A stretch of 6,263 nt of DNA from an uncultured Desulfovibrionaceae bacterium (GCA_947074125.1 CAMTOM010000096.1:1-6263), one strand, 5' to 3'; numbered from the stretch's first letter, positions 1 through 5,794 are shown. Numbers and translations: made by a program. Notes: generated by a model not told the origin, from the sequence alone.

Positions 1-1
1 T

Positions 2-94
2 ACCAACAAGCTGCTGCTTCCTTTTGCCGCAGCTTTTCTCTTCTTTGCTATGCTGGCGTGTGCAACTGCCGCGCACTCAGGCGCGCACATATAA
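2..94 (+). other. Possible 3' end of a small hydrophobic protein (partial, doubtful)
   Basis: From base 2 one plus-strand frame stays open from the window edge to a TAA at 92-94. It encodes about 30 residues: Lys, a run rich in Leu, Ala and Phe (about residues 4-19), then MLACATAA and a short tail ending HSGAHI. This looks like a membrane helix or signal segment. The start lies outside the window, and the base before the first full codon is T, so there is no ATG immediately upstream. The frame overlaps the 3' end of the convergent U32 gene by 18 bases. The same bases form a terminator-like hairpin (8-35), which is a competing explanation. A 30-codon open frame is also easily due to chance. 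Confidence 0.2.
8..40 (+). terminator. Terminator-like hairpin at the left edge
   Basis: A perfect 7-bp inverted repeat, AAGCTGC (8-14) and GCAGCTT (29-35), has a 14-base loop. On the plus strand it is followed by a T-rich stretch, TTCTCTTC. This suits the end of a plus-strand gene lying left of the window and converging on the U32 gene. In the minus direction there is no T run after the stem. The stem is short and the loop large, so support is modest. Confidence 0.3.
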
Positions 95-1384
95 GCCAGC
101 ATAGGCTTCAGCAGGCGCACCATGCCAAAAGCCCTCTGTGCCCGGATGCAGCAAAGAAACCCTCTCTCGACGATGGTTTTCCAATACATATGTTCCGCCA
201 GACGATACCGGACGCCGCATCCCAGGCAACAATACAGAAACATCCCGCGCCGCTGACCAGGGCGACAATACACGCACACGCCACCCCCCAGAAGAAAGTG
301 GCTCTATCAAGCGCGCTACAATAGGGCGTTTCTCTCCTTCAAATACCACCTTTTCCACACGCCGACGCGGCAAAAAAAATCCCGTACAAAAAGGACGGCT
401 CGCCGTATGCGAAAGCTCCTGCAATAATGTCGTTATCGAAAGCTCTGATACCGCCGCCGACACACCCGCATCTTCCACAAGACTCCCCATACGACTGGCA
501 ACACGCAGTAATGCCGTACGATAGACATCCGTCACCTGCGCCACATAACTGCCGCTCTTACTGCGCCCTTCCACCTTCAATGCCGATACGCCACTGCGCA
601 CAAACCATCCCACATAACGCAACAAACACAAATCCTGTGGCGCCCAAAACGCACTGAAATCCTCATCCTGCGTTATCTCCAAATCTGGAAAAGGCTGCGC
701 CTCCGAAAGCGTCCTCTTTTTCTCCGCAACCCCCAAAAAAAGCCCCTTATACTCAAAGCGACATGGTTGCGTACACTGTCCCAGATTTGCGGAACGCCCG
801 TTCATCCAGGCAGAAAGCAAACAATGCCCCGAAAGCGCCAGACACATGGCTCCATGCACAAAAGCCTCAAATTCTATCTCAGGACACGTACGACACAGCG
901 TGCGTATCGCCGATGCCGAAAGCTCTCTTGCAAGGTTGATGCGCGAAATACCAGCCTCCTGCCAAAAGGCAACAGCCTGAGCATTTACCGAATGCGCCTG
1001 TGTGGAAAGATGCAAAGGAATATTCGGACAATAACGACGCGCCAGACGAATCACACCAGGATCAGCCACAATCAGCGCATCTATACCGCAATCTGGCAGA
1101 TACTCCAATGTTTGTTCCAATTCCGGCAGCGCGCTGTCATAAGGCAGGGCATTCAGACAGTAATAGACCTGCGTCCCCGCAGCATGCGCATCCTGTACGG
1201 CTTGCTTCAATGCAGGCTGGTCAAAACCATCACTGGCAGCACGCAAATTTAAACTGTGCCCGCCTAAAAAAACCGCATCCGCACCATATAGCAAGGCAGC
1301 CTCAAGCTGCTCACGCCCTCCAGCAGGAACCAGCAATTCCGGCAATACCACAGCCGAAGACGCATCGCGCAACAAAGATGACAA
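77..1384 (-). CDS. U32 family protein, TrhP/YegQ-like tRNA hydroxylase type
   Basis: About 435 residues from the chosen TTG start, close to the roughly 450 of E. coli TrhP (YegQ). The N-terminal part (LPELLVPAGG, then YGADAVFLGG) is the usual start of the U32 TIM-barrel-like domain. The U32 signature ExFxxGxxCxxxxGxCxxS is present as EAFVHGAMCLALSGHCLLS, followed by NLGQCTQPCR. The four cysteines of these two blocks correspond to the iron-sulfur ligands of U32 proteins. Downstream, a DLCLLRYV block and ALKVEGRSKSGSYVAQV match the C-terminal part of the TrhP type rather than the short UbiU/UbiV type. TrhP makes 5-hydroxyuridine at tRNA position 34 using prephenate; the longer relative RlhA modifies 23S rRNA. 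The family was once annotated as peptidase or collagenase. The longest frame begins at another TTG (1402), but AGGAGGT lies inside it at 1389-1395, four bases before TTG 1384. It is the distal gene after the ThiS-like gene. Family certain; exact substrate inferred. Confidence 0.88.
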   Translation of the reverse strand: MSSLLRDASSAVVLPELLVPAGGREQLEAALLYGADAVFLGGHSLNLRAASDGFDQPALKQAVQDAHAAGTQVYYCLNALPYDSALPELEQTLEYLPDCGIDALIVADPGVIRLARRYCPNIPLHLSTQAHSVNAQAVAFWQEAGISRINLARELSASAIRTLCRTCPEIEFEAFVHGAMCLALSGHCLLSAWMNGRSANLGQCTQPCRFEYKGLFLGVAEKKRTLSEAQPFPDLEITQDEDFSAFWAPQDLCLLRYVGWFVRSGVSALKVEGRSKSGSYVAQVTDVYRTALLRVASRMGSLVEDAGVSAAVSELSITTLLQELSHTASRPFCTGFFLPRRRVEKVVFEGEKRPIVARLIEPLSSGGWRVRVLSPWSAARDVSVLLPGMRRPVSSGGTYVLENHRRERVSLLHPGTEGFWHGAPAEAYAGLYVRA

Positions 1385-1388
1385 GAGA

Positions 1389-1395
1389 ACCTCCT
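1389..1395 (-). promoter_or_regulatory. Ribosome-binding site that fixes the U32 start
   Basis: On the minus strand AGGAGGT, a full anti-Shine-Dalgarno match, ends four bases before TTG 1384-1382. It falls inside the longer open frame that starts at TTG 1402, so that upstream start would waste the site. The next in-frame TTGs (1375 and 1372) are slightly farther away and remain possible. Confidence 0.7.
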
Positions 1396-1448
1396 GAGAC
1401 AATCATATCCAAAGGCGTCACCGCCACACCAAAGGTTGAACGCGCCAC

Positions 1449-1477
1449 AGAGCAATGCGTTCACCAACGCATGCTCT
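1449..1477. repeat. Strong intergenic hairpin between the ThiS-like and U32 genes
   Basis: On the plus strand AGAGCAATGCGTT (1449-1461) and AACGCATGCTCT (1466-1477) pair over 12 bp with one bulged A and a four-base loop (CACC). After one mismatch, two more pairs are possible (1446-1447 with 1479-1480). No T run follows in either direction, so this is not a standard terminator. In the minus-strand transcript it lies after the ThiS-like stop (1501) and about 65 bases before the U32 start. A role in mRNA processing, stability or partial termination is possible, as is a dispersed palindromic repeat. Confidence 0.55.
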
Positions 1478-1500
1478 ATGCTACACGCCGCACGCGCATC

Positions 1501-1830
1501 TTAACCGCTGGACGTCACTTTGCGCACGAGAATCTGGTCACCAGGCCAAATATGCCGATCTGGGGTGAGCAGTTCATCACCACGCGCCACCAACGCGGTT
1601 TCTTCGCGCAATGACAGTGCCGCAAGCAACTGACGCGCGGTTTTTACTTTGGGAATTTCCAAATGCTTGTCTTCTGGCTGCAAAAGCACATGAACCACCG
1701 CTGGTTTCCGTGTTTCTTCTGCTACCCGTACTTCTTGTTGTGAATGAGAAATGTCTGTTTTCATAATCTGCTGAATATAGCCCGCCAAGACCTCGCTGGC
1801 AAGATGGGGACACGCCTCAAGCTGCCTCAA
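1501..1830 (-). CDS. ThiS/MoaD-like ubiquitin-fold protein
   Basis: The frame gives 109 residues from TTG 1830, or 87 from ATG 1764. The C-terminal 60-65 residues have the ThiS pattern: a first strand VHVLLQ, then TARQLLAALSL, ALVARGDELLTPD, and WPGDQILVRKV near the end. ThiS/MoaD proteins carry sulfur as a thiocarboxylate on a C-terminal Gly-Gly, for thiamine, molybdopterin or tRNA thiolation. This protein ends KVTSSG, with only one glycine, so activity as a classical sulfur carrier is uncertain. About 45 residues precede the fold, with no domain I recognise. Neither TTG 1830 nor ATG 1764 has a convincing ribosome-binding site. A good one (GAGGT, 1861-1865) serves ATG 1855 in another frame, which would join this one if a T were lost from the run at 1829-1835. 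The U32 gene follows on the same strand, so a shared RNA-modification role is possible but unproven. Confidence 0.62.
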   Translation of the reverse strand: MRQLEACPHLASEVLAGYIQQIMKTDISHSQQEVRVAEETRKPAVVHVLLQPEDKHLEIPKVKTARQLLAALSLREETALVARGDELLTPDRHIWPGDQILVRKVTSSG

Positions 1831-1855
1831 AAAAATCCCAACGTCGCAATGCCAT
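1817..1855 (-). other. Short frame in front of the ThiS-like gene, out of phase at a T7 run
   Basis: ATG 1855 has GAGGT five bases upstream (1861-1865). It opens MALRRWDFFEAA and stops at TGA 1819-1817, overlapping the start of the ThiS-like frame. Minus-strand bases 1835-1829 are seven T. With six T, the product would read MALRRWDFLRQLEACP and continue in the ThiS-like frame as a 117-residue protein. It could be a sequencing or assembly error, a real frameshift mutation, a slippage-controlled gene, or a genuine leader peptide. Confidence 0.4.
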
Positions 1856-1860
1856 TTTAT

Positions 1861-1865
1861 ACCTC
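1861..1865 (-). promoter_or_regulatory. Ribosome-binding site before ATG 1855
   Basis: GAGGT on the minus strand matches five bases of the Shine-Dalgarno consensus at normal spacing from ATG 1855-1853. It is the best translation-initiation signal upstream of the ThiS-like gene, and it points to the short frame rather than the long one. Confidence 0.5.
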
Positions 1866-1888
1866 ATACATTTACAACATTCCTCCTC

Positions 1889-1910
1889 AAAGCCTTTCCA
1901 GACAGGCTTT
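1889..1910. repeat. Small inverted repeat in the divergent intergenic region
   Basis: AAAGCCT (1889-1895) and AGGCTTT (1904-1910) form a perfect 7-bp stem with an eight-base loop. It lies between the divergent ThiS-like and M50 genes, so it could be an operator for a dimeric regulator or a 5' UTR hairpin. I found no well-spaced pair of -35 and -10 boxes here, although promoters for both directions must be nearby. TTTACA at 1871-1876 resembles a -35 box but has no matching -10. Confidence 0.35.
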
Positions 1911-1947
1911 CGTAGCAGGCATCGCCCTGAAAAAGCACTTGTCTTAT

Positions 1948-2008
1948 GGGGAGGCACATGCTATCTCGTTGCAGTTATGCTAGATATGAATATGACTGCA
2001 ATTATTAA
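1948..2008 (+). promoter_or_regulatory. Shine-Dalgarno-like site and 16-codon frame overlapping the M50 start
   Basis: GGGGAGG (1948-1954) is the only strong Shine-Dalgarno match near the M50 gene. It lies 22 bases before ATG 1977, too far for direct use, and three bases before ATG 1958, which is rather close. ATG 1958 opens a 16-codon frame (MLSRCSYARYEYDCNY) ending at TAA 2006-2008, overlapping the start of the protease in another frame. This could be a leader peptide coupled to protease translation, or coincidence. Confidence 0.25.
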
Positions 2009-2648
2009 CGCAATCACCATCGCCGCTGTCCCCGCCATGCTGGGGATTATTCTGCACGAAGTCGCACATGGCTGGATGGCTGATCGCTGTGGTGACCCTA
2101 CCGCCCGCTTTCTGGGGCGCCTGACGCTCAATCCCATCCCCCATATTGACCCGAGGGGACTGCTGGCTTTTGTACTCACCAGCATGTCTGGCTCCTTTGT
2201 GTTCGGATGGGCAAAACCCGTTCCCGTCAATACCCGCAATTTCCGTAATCCTAACAGAGACCTCATGCTGGTAGCGCTTGCGGGCCCTGTTACCAATTTT
2301 TTACTGGCTGTTTTTTTTACTCTGCTGCTCTTTCTCTTACTGCGCTTTTTCCCCGTTGCCGAATGGCGTTCATCAACATATGAGTTCCTGATGCGCATGT
2401 TTAGCGCAGGTATCAGCATCAATCTCGGTCTCGCCTGGCTCAATCTGCTCCCCATTCCGCCTCTGGATGGCAGTAAGGTACTCGCCTACTTTATGCCGTA
2501 TTCCATAAAATACAAATACCTGAGCCTTGAACGTTTTGGCTTTATGATTCTTTTACTGCTTATCTTTGCGGGTGTGTTGCGCTATGTTATCGGACCTCTG
2601 ATACAGACCTCTGCCGCAATACTGTTTACCCTCTTTGGTCTTAGCTAA
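1977..2648 (+). CDS. Site-2 protease family membrane metalloprotease (M50)
   Basis: 223 residues, very hydrophobic, and the size of minimal site-2 proteases without PDZ or CBS domains. The zinc motif HExxH is HEVAH (residues 27-31) in the first membrane segment (about 8-32). RLTLNPIPHIDPRG (48-61) and GWAKPVPVN (77-85) are typical of this subgroup. GPVTNFLLA (103-111) starts another helix. The third zinc-ligand region, NLLPIPPLDG, is at 156-165, with Asp164 the expected ligand. A last hydrophobic stretch is at about 188-221. All catalytic residues are intact. Such enzymes cut substrates inside the membrane, classically in regulated proteolysis of anti-sigma factors or signal-peptide remnants; the substrate here is unknown. 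ATG 1977 gives the N-terminus usual for the family, but ATG 1986 and 1992 are alternatives and none has a good ribosome-binding site. trpS follows after 70 bases and may be co-transcribed. Confidence 0.92.
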   Translation: MLDMNMTAIINAITIAAVPAMLGIILHEVAHGWMADRCGDPTARFLGRLTLNPIPHIDPRGLLAFVLTSMSGSFVFGWAKPVPVNTRNFRNPNRDLMLVALAGPVTNFLLAVFFTLLLFLLLRFFPVAEWRSSTYEFLMRMFSAGISINLGLAWLNLLPIPPLDGSKVLAYFMPYSIKYKYLSLERFGFMILLLLIFAGVLRYVIGPLIQTSAAILFTLFGLS

Positions 2649-2718
2649 GTACAGAATGGGTCTGACAGCGATACCAATACAATACGTTCGCCAGCCCATG
2701 ACACATTAAGGAATATTC

Positions 2719-3708
2719 ATGAACAAGACCTCCTTCCGTACAGTTTCCGGTATGCGCCCCACAGGCCCATTGCATCTGGGACACTATTTTGGTGTTCTGA
2801 AAAATTGGGTTGCATTGCAGGAAAAAGGAGATTCCTTCTTTTTTGTCGCCGACTGGCACGCTCTGACCAGCGACTTTGCCGACCCATCACAGATTGCCGC
2901 AAACTCACTGGAAATGGTCAAAGACTGGCTGGCCGCAGGACTTGACCCAGAAAAAAGCGTTCTCTTCAAACAGTCTTCCAATCTGTACCACGCAGAACTT
3001 TCCCTCTTGCTGTCCATGATTACTCCTGTCTCCTGGCTGGAACGCAATCCCACCTATAAGGAACAGCAACAACAAATCGGAGATAAAGACCTGGGGAATG
3101 CCGGCTTTCTCTGCTATCCTGTATTGATGGCCGCAGATATTCTGATGTATCTCCCCAGCGGTGTGCCCGTCGGACAGGATCAGCTCCCCCATCTGGAACT
3201 GACACGCGAAATTGCCCGACGCTTCAACTTCCTTTATGGCACACTTTTTCCAGAGCCAGATGCCCTTCTGACCCCAGCAGCCAAATGCCCTGGACTCGAT
3301 GGGCGCAAAATGTCCAAAAGCTATCATAATGGCATCTTCCTGCGAGATACCATGGACGACATTACAACCAAAGTACGCGGCATGTTCACGGATCAGGCTC
3401 GTTTGCGCAAATCAGACCCAGGCAATCCTGATGTTTGCAACCTCTTTCCCTATCACATTCTCCTTGCAAGCGAACAGGAACAGCAAGAAATCCGCGAAGG
3501 ATGTACAAAAGCCACACTCGGCTGCGTGGACTGCAAAAAGATTTTTCTGAAAAATCTCAATGACTTCCTTGCGCCATTGCAGGAACGACGTGCCGTACTT
3601 GATGCCAATCCGCAACGGGTACGTGACATCCTTGAAGCAGGCAATGAACGCGCACGTCAGGAAGCAGCAAAGACAATGTGCCTTGTGCGCGAAAAAATGG
3701 GAATGTAA
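2719..3708 (+). CDS. trpS: Tryptophanyl-tRNA synthetase
   Basis: 329 residues, the normal length for bacterial TrpRS, a cytoplasmic class I synthetase that charges tRNA-Trp. The N-terminus has GMRPTGPLHLGHY (11-23), with the HIGH-type ATP motif as HLGH (19-22). VGQDQLPHLE (151-160) is the tryptophan/ATP-site block, and KMSKS is intact at 197-201. Four cysteines in the C-terminal domain (240, 262, 269, 272) form C-x21-C-x6-C-x2-C, very close to the iron-sulfur motif described for Thermotoga maritima TrpRS. A 4Fe-4S cluster near the anticodon-binding region is therefore likely (inference). AAGGAA (2708-2713) lies five bases before ATG 2719, so the start is secure. ruvX begins 18 bases after the stop. 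Confidence 0.97.
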   Translation: MNKTSFRTVSGMRPTGPLHLGHYFGVLKNWVALQEKGDSFFFVADWHALTSDFADPSQIAANSLEMVKDWLAAGLDPEKSVLFKQSSNLYHAELSLLLSMITPVSWLERNPTYKEQQQQIGDKDLGNAGFLCYPVLMAADILMYLPSGVPVGQDQLPHLELTREIARRFNFLYGTLFPEPDALLTPAAKCPGLDGRKMSKSYHNGIFLRDTMDDITTKVRGMFTDQARLRKSDPGNPDVCNLFPYHILLASEQEQQEIREGCTKATLGCVDCKKIFLKNLNDFLAPLQERRAVLDANPQRVRDILEAGNERARQEAAKTMCLVREKMGM

Positions 3709-3717
3709 CTCTTTTTC

Positions 3718-3721
3718 GGAG
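3718..3721 (+). promoter_or_regulatory. Ribosome-binding site supporting the TTG start of ruvX
   Basis: GGAG ends five bases before TTG 3727. A nearby ATG at 3723 is in another frame and closes after seven codons, so TTG is the only sensible start that keeps the conserved N-terminus MKFLCIDYGLARSGIAVT. Confidence 0.65.
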
Positions 3722-3726
3722 CATGT

Positions 3727-4164
3727 TTGAAATTTCTGTGCATTGATTACGGTCTGGCTCGTAGCGGCATCGCCGTAACAGATGCGGGGGGACGCATGGC
3801 CTTCCCCAGAACAACATTACATCTTGAGACATATGGCTCGCGCTCGGCATTTCTGCTCGCCCTGATGGAACTTATTACAGCAGAACATCCCGATGCGCTG
3901 GTAGTGGGGGAGCCTTTGCTCGAAGACGGACAGGAAAGCCTGACCACACGGCAGGTCTACAACTTCGTCGCACGACTGAAACGTCGCACATCCCTTCCCA
4001 TCTACCTCATGCCGGAACTCCTCAGTTCCGAAGAAGCCAGACAGGACTTTGACGCCGTTCATCTCGCACGGCGCAAACACAAAACCGTATTGGATCAACA
4101 GGCTGCGGTTCGCATTCTGGAATCCTTTCTTGCGGAACCCGAACATCGGCGGAAACTGGCATGA
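3727..4164 (+). CDS. ruvX: RuvX/YqgF family Holliday-junction resolvase-like protein
   Basis: 145 residues with an RNase H-like fold, the usual YqgF length. The first motif is FLCIDYGLARSGIAV, with the predicted metal-binding Asp7. VVGEPLLEDG (59-68) is the second block, where most members have VGLPL or similar. LTTRQVYNFVARL (72-84) follows. The usual DERLT motif is MPELLSSEEA here: Glu97 is kept but the Asp and Arg are replaced. The last motif LDQQAAVRILESFL keeps Asp123. YqgF proteins process the 5' end of 16S rRNA precursor in E. coli, and nuclease activity on branched DNA has been shown for some members. Translation starts at TTG. The stop overlaps the mltG start by four bases (ATGA), indicating translational coupling. 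Family call firm; catalytic competence inferred. Confidence 0.9.
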   Translation: MKFLCIDYGLARSGIAVTDAGGRMAFPRTTLHLETYGSRSAFLLALMELITAEHPDALVVGEPLLEDGQESLTTRQVYNFVARLKRRTSLPIYLMPELLSSEEARQDFDAVHLARRKHKTVLDQQAAVRILESFLAEPEHRRKLA

Positions 4165-5579
4165 AAAAACTTATCAACTTTTTCCTTCTTATACTTATCC
4201 TTGGCATCATGGCAACGGTTGTCGGTCAGGAAGCGTATGTGTTTCTCGGAACACCAGCACAAAAAACATCTGAAAAACGCTTTTTCGATGTTGAGCATGG
4301 CGCAAACCTGAAAACAATCGCGACCCGCCTGGAAGAACAGGGGCTGGTACGCAATGCGACCTATTTTGTGCTGCTCACCCGCTTTTCCAGCATGCAGAAT
4401 CGCCTTCAGGCAGGACGCTTTTCTCTGGATACCGCATGGAAGCCAGAACAGGTTCTCAAGGAACTGGTTTCCGGTCAGCCCGTCCTCGATAAAGTCACCC
4501 TGCGCGAAGGTCTCACCTGGTGGCAGGCTGGCAAGGCGCTTGAAAATGCTGGATTCGTACGCTTTGAGGATTTTAAGAAGCTGATACATGATCCCGAATT
4601 CTTGCGCTTTCACGGCATACCTTTTGCGAATGCTGAAGGCTTTCTCATGCCAGATACCTATCTGCTGAAAAAGCCAGAAAAGCCTGACTATGACAGCACC
4701 AAAGTAACAGTCTCCCGACTCATTGATACCTTTTGGCGCAGAACAGCCCATCTATGGGGCGATAGCAAACCAGACGCCAAACAGTTACGCTACATTCTGA
4801 CCCTGGCTTCCATTGTCGAAAAAGAAACCGCCGTTGCCGATGAACGTCCACGTGTGGCAGGCGTCTATAAAAATCGCCTTGACAAGAATATTGCCCTCTA
4901 TGCCGACCCTACCATTATTTATGGACTCGGCGAACGTTTCGATGGCAATCTGCGCCGCTCACATTTGGAAGATGCCGCCAACCCCTATAATACCTATCGT
5001 CATGCCGGACTGCCCCCAGGCCCCATCTGTTCACCAGGCAAGGCCTCCCTTGAAGCTGCTGTGCGGCCAGAAAAGCACGACTACCTCTACTTTGTCGCCA
5101 TCACTGATGGTGGACGCCATGCCTTTTCGCGTACACTCACCGAGCACAACAATGCGGTAAAAGACTATCTGCAAAACAGGAAAAAAGCTGCCGCAACCCC
5201 TCAAGATTTGCCCGTTGAGCAAACAGGCGCAGGTACAATTGTTCCCCAGACCTCTGGTACAGGCACAGAAACCTCCGTGCCCCCAACACCAGAAAGCCCC
5301 GAAAAGACGCAACCTGCTGCTTCTGCACCAACAAAAAAAGATAGTAAAGTACCTGCTGCCACGTCTGTCACTCCCGCATCTGAAGCGACACAGTCGCCCA
5401 AATTTGAAACACGCCCAGCGCCCTTGGCACACCCTGAAAAAAGTTCCTCTTTACGTGTGCCCGTGCAGCAGCAATCTGCCCCCGCAGCAGCAGATTCACA
5501 ACAACCCGAAGCAGATAACTTGCGCCTGACCTTGCCACAGCAACAACCTGATGTGAGTACCACCCCACAAACACCTTAG
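4161..5579 (+). CDS. mltG: Endolytic murein transglycosylase MltG (YceG-like) with long C-terminal tail
   Basis: 472 residues against about 340 for E. coli MltG. One N-terminal membrane anchor (about 4-22) places the rest in the periplasm. A small LysM-like region (FFDVEHGANLKTIATRLEEQ, 41-60) precedes the YceG catalytic domain. EGFLMPDTYLL (159-169), LASIVEKET (215-223, predicted catalytic Glu220), RVAGVYKNRL (231-240), ADPTIIYGLG (248-257), NPYNTYRHAGLPPGPI (274-289) and YFVAITDGGRHAFS (310-323) are all present. MltG cleaves nascent glycan strands and helps set their length. The older label, aminodeoxychorionate lyase, is a misannotation. The catalytic domain ends near residue 340. The rest is low complexity, rich in Pro, Gln, Ser, Thr and Ala, with no recognised domain. 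Only a weak ribosome-binding site (GGA at 4151-4153) is seen, so expression probably relies on coupling to ruvX. A weak hairpin with T run (5603-5622) follows the stop. Confidence 0.94.
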   Translation: MKKLINFFLLILILGIMATVVGQEAYVFLGTPAQKTSEKRFFDVEHGANLKTIATRLEEQGLVRNATYFVLLTRFSSMQNRLQAGRFSLDTAWKPEQVLKELVSGQPVLDKVTLREGLTWWQAGKALENAGFVRFEDFKKLIHDPEFLRFHGIPFANAEGFLMPDTYLLKKPEKPDYDSTKVTVSRLIDTFWRRTAHLWGDSKPDAKQLRYILTLASIVEKETAVADERPRVAGVYKNRLDKNIALYADPTIIYGLGERFDGNLRRSHLEDAANPYNTYRHAGLPPGPICSPGKASLEAAVRPEKHDYLYFVAITDGGRHAFSRTLTEHNNAVKDYLQNRKKAAATPQDLPVEQTGAGTIVPQTSGTGTETSVPPTPESPEKTQPAASAPTKKDSKVPAATSVTPASEATQSPKFETRPAPLAHPEKSSSLRVPVQQQSAPAAADSQQPEADNLRLTLPQQQPDVSTTPQTP

Positions 5580-5602
5580 TACCACTTCACACCAGCCATA
5601 CC

Positions 5603-5622
5603 AAGAGTGTACCTCTCTTTTT
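5603..5622 (+). terminator. Weak hairpin plus T run after mltG
   Basis: AAGAG (5603-5607) and CTCTT (5615-5619) can pair with a seven-base loop, and T residues run 5618-5622. Its place 24 bases after the mltG stop fits an operon end. The stem is only 5 bp, so termination would be inefficient at best. Confidence 0.25.
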
Positions 5623-5630
5623 GTGTTTCT

Positions 5631-5781
5631 GCGTGGAGAAGTGCCCTGTTATAACCTGCATTTCAGCTCACACGATAACGCAGGACTGTGGGTATTGCCG
5701 CACTCTGGAAAGCGCATTCTCCCCTTATAGACATCGCCTGCAAAAGACCGTAGGCTCATAGTCATCTTTTGACGCTTTTTT
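5631..5781 (+). ncRNA. Candidate structured leader or small RNA in the mltG downstream gap
   Basis: Several pairings can be traced by hand. GCGT (5631-5634) with ACGC (5772-5775), then AGAAG (5637-5641) with CTTTT (5766-5770, one G-U), would enclose about 145 bases, followed directly by six T (5776-5781). An alternative outer stem pairs GGAGAA and TGC (5635-5644, one bulge) with GCATTCTCC (5714-5722). Inside, CCTGTTAT (5645-5652) pairs with ATAAC and AGG (5675-5684, two-base bulge). The T run stops two bases before the GGAG of the next gene. Possible readings are a regulatory leader with a terminator, a separate small RNA such as a 6S-like molecule, or chance pairing. I recognise no riboswitch family, and I found no well-placed promoter. 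Confidence 0.28.
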
Positions 5782-5794
5782 CTGGAGACACATC

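Noticed and set aside
1264..1467. 67-codon minus-strand frame over the U32 start and its hairpin
   Set aside because: Cys/Trp/Phe-rich sequence without a ribosome-binding site, mostly out of frame over the U32 gene.
767..1614. Overlapping plus-strand open frames of 161 and 204 codons
   Set aside because: They lie antisense to the U32 gene and its upstream gap, have no domain signature, and encode odd Arg/His/Thr/Gln-rich proteins typical of antisense reading.
2640..2649. Perfect 10-base palindrome CTTAGCTAAG at the M50 stop codon
   Set aside because: Too short to separate from chance and without a T run or spacer; not called an operator or terminator.
2655..2683. TACAAT (2678-2683) as a possible trpS promoter
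   Set aside because: No -35 hexamer at acceptable spacing; left unannotated.
4095..4751. 218-codon minus-strand frame
   Set aside because: Antisense to ruvX and mltG, both with strong family motifs on the plus strand.
5031..5563. Minus- and plus-strand open frames over the MltG tail
   Set aside because: Low-complexity codons in the tail keep several frames open; the Cys/Gly/Ser-rich products look like shadows.
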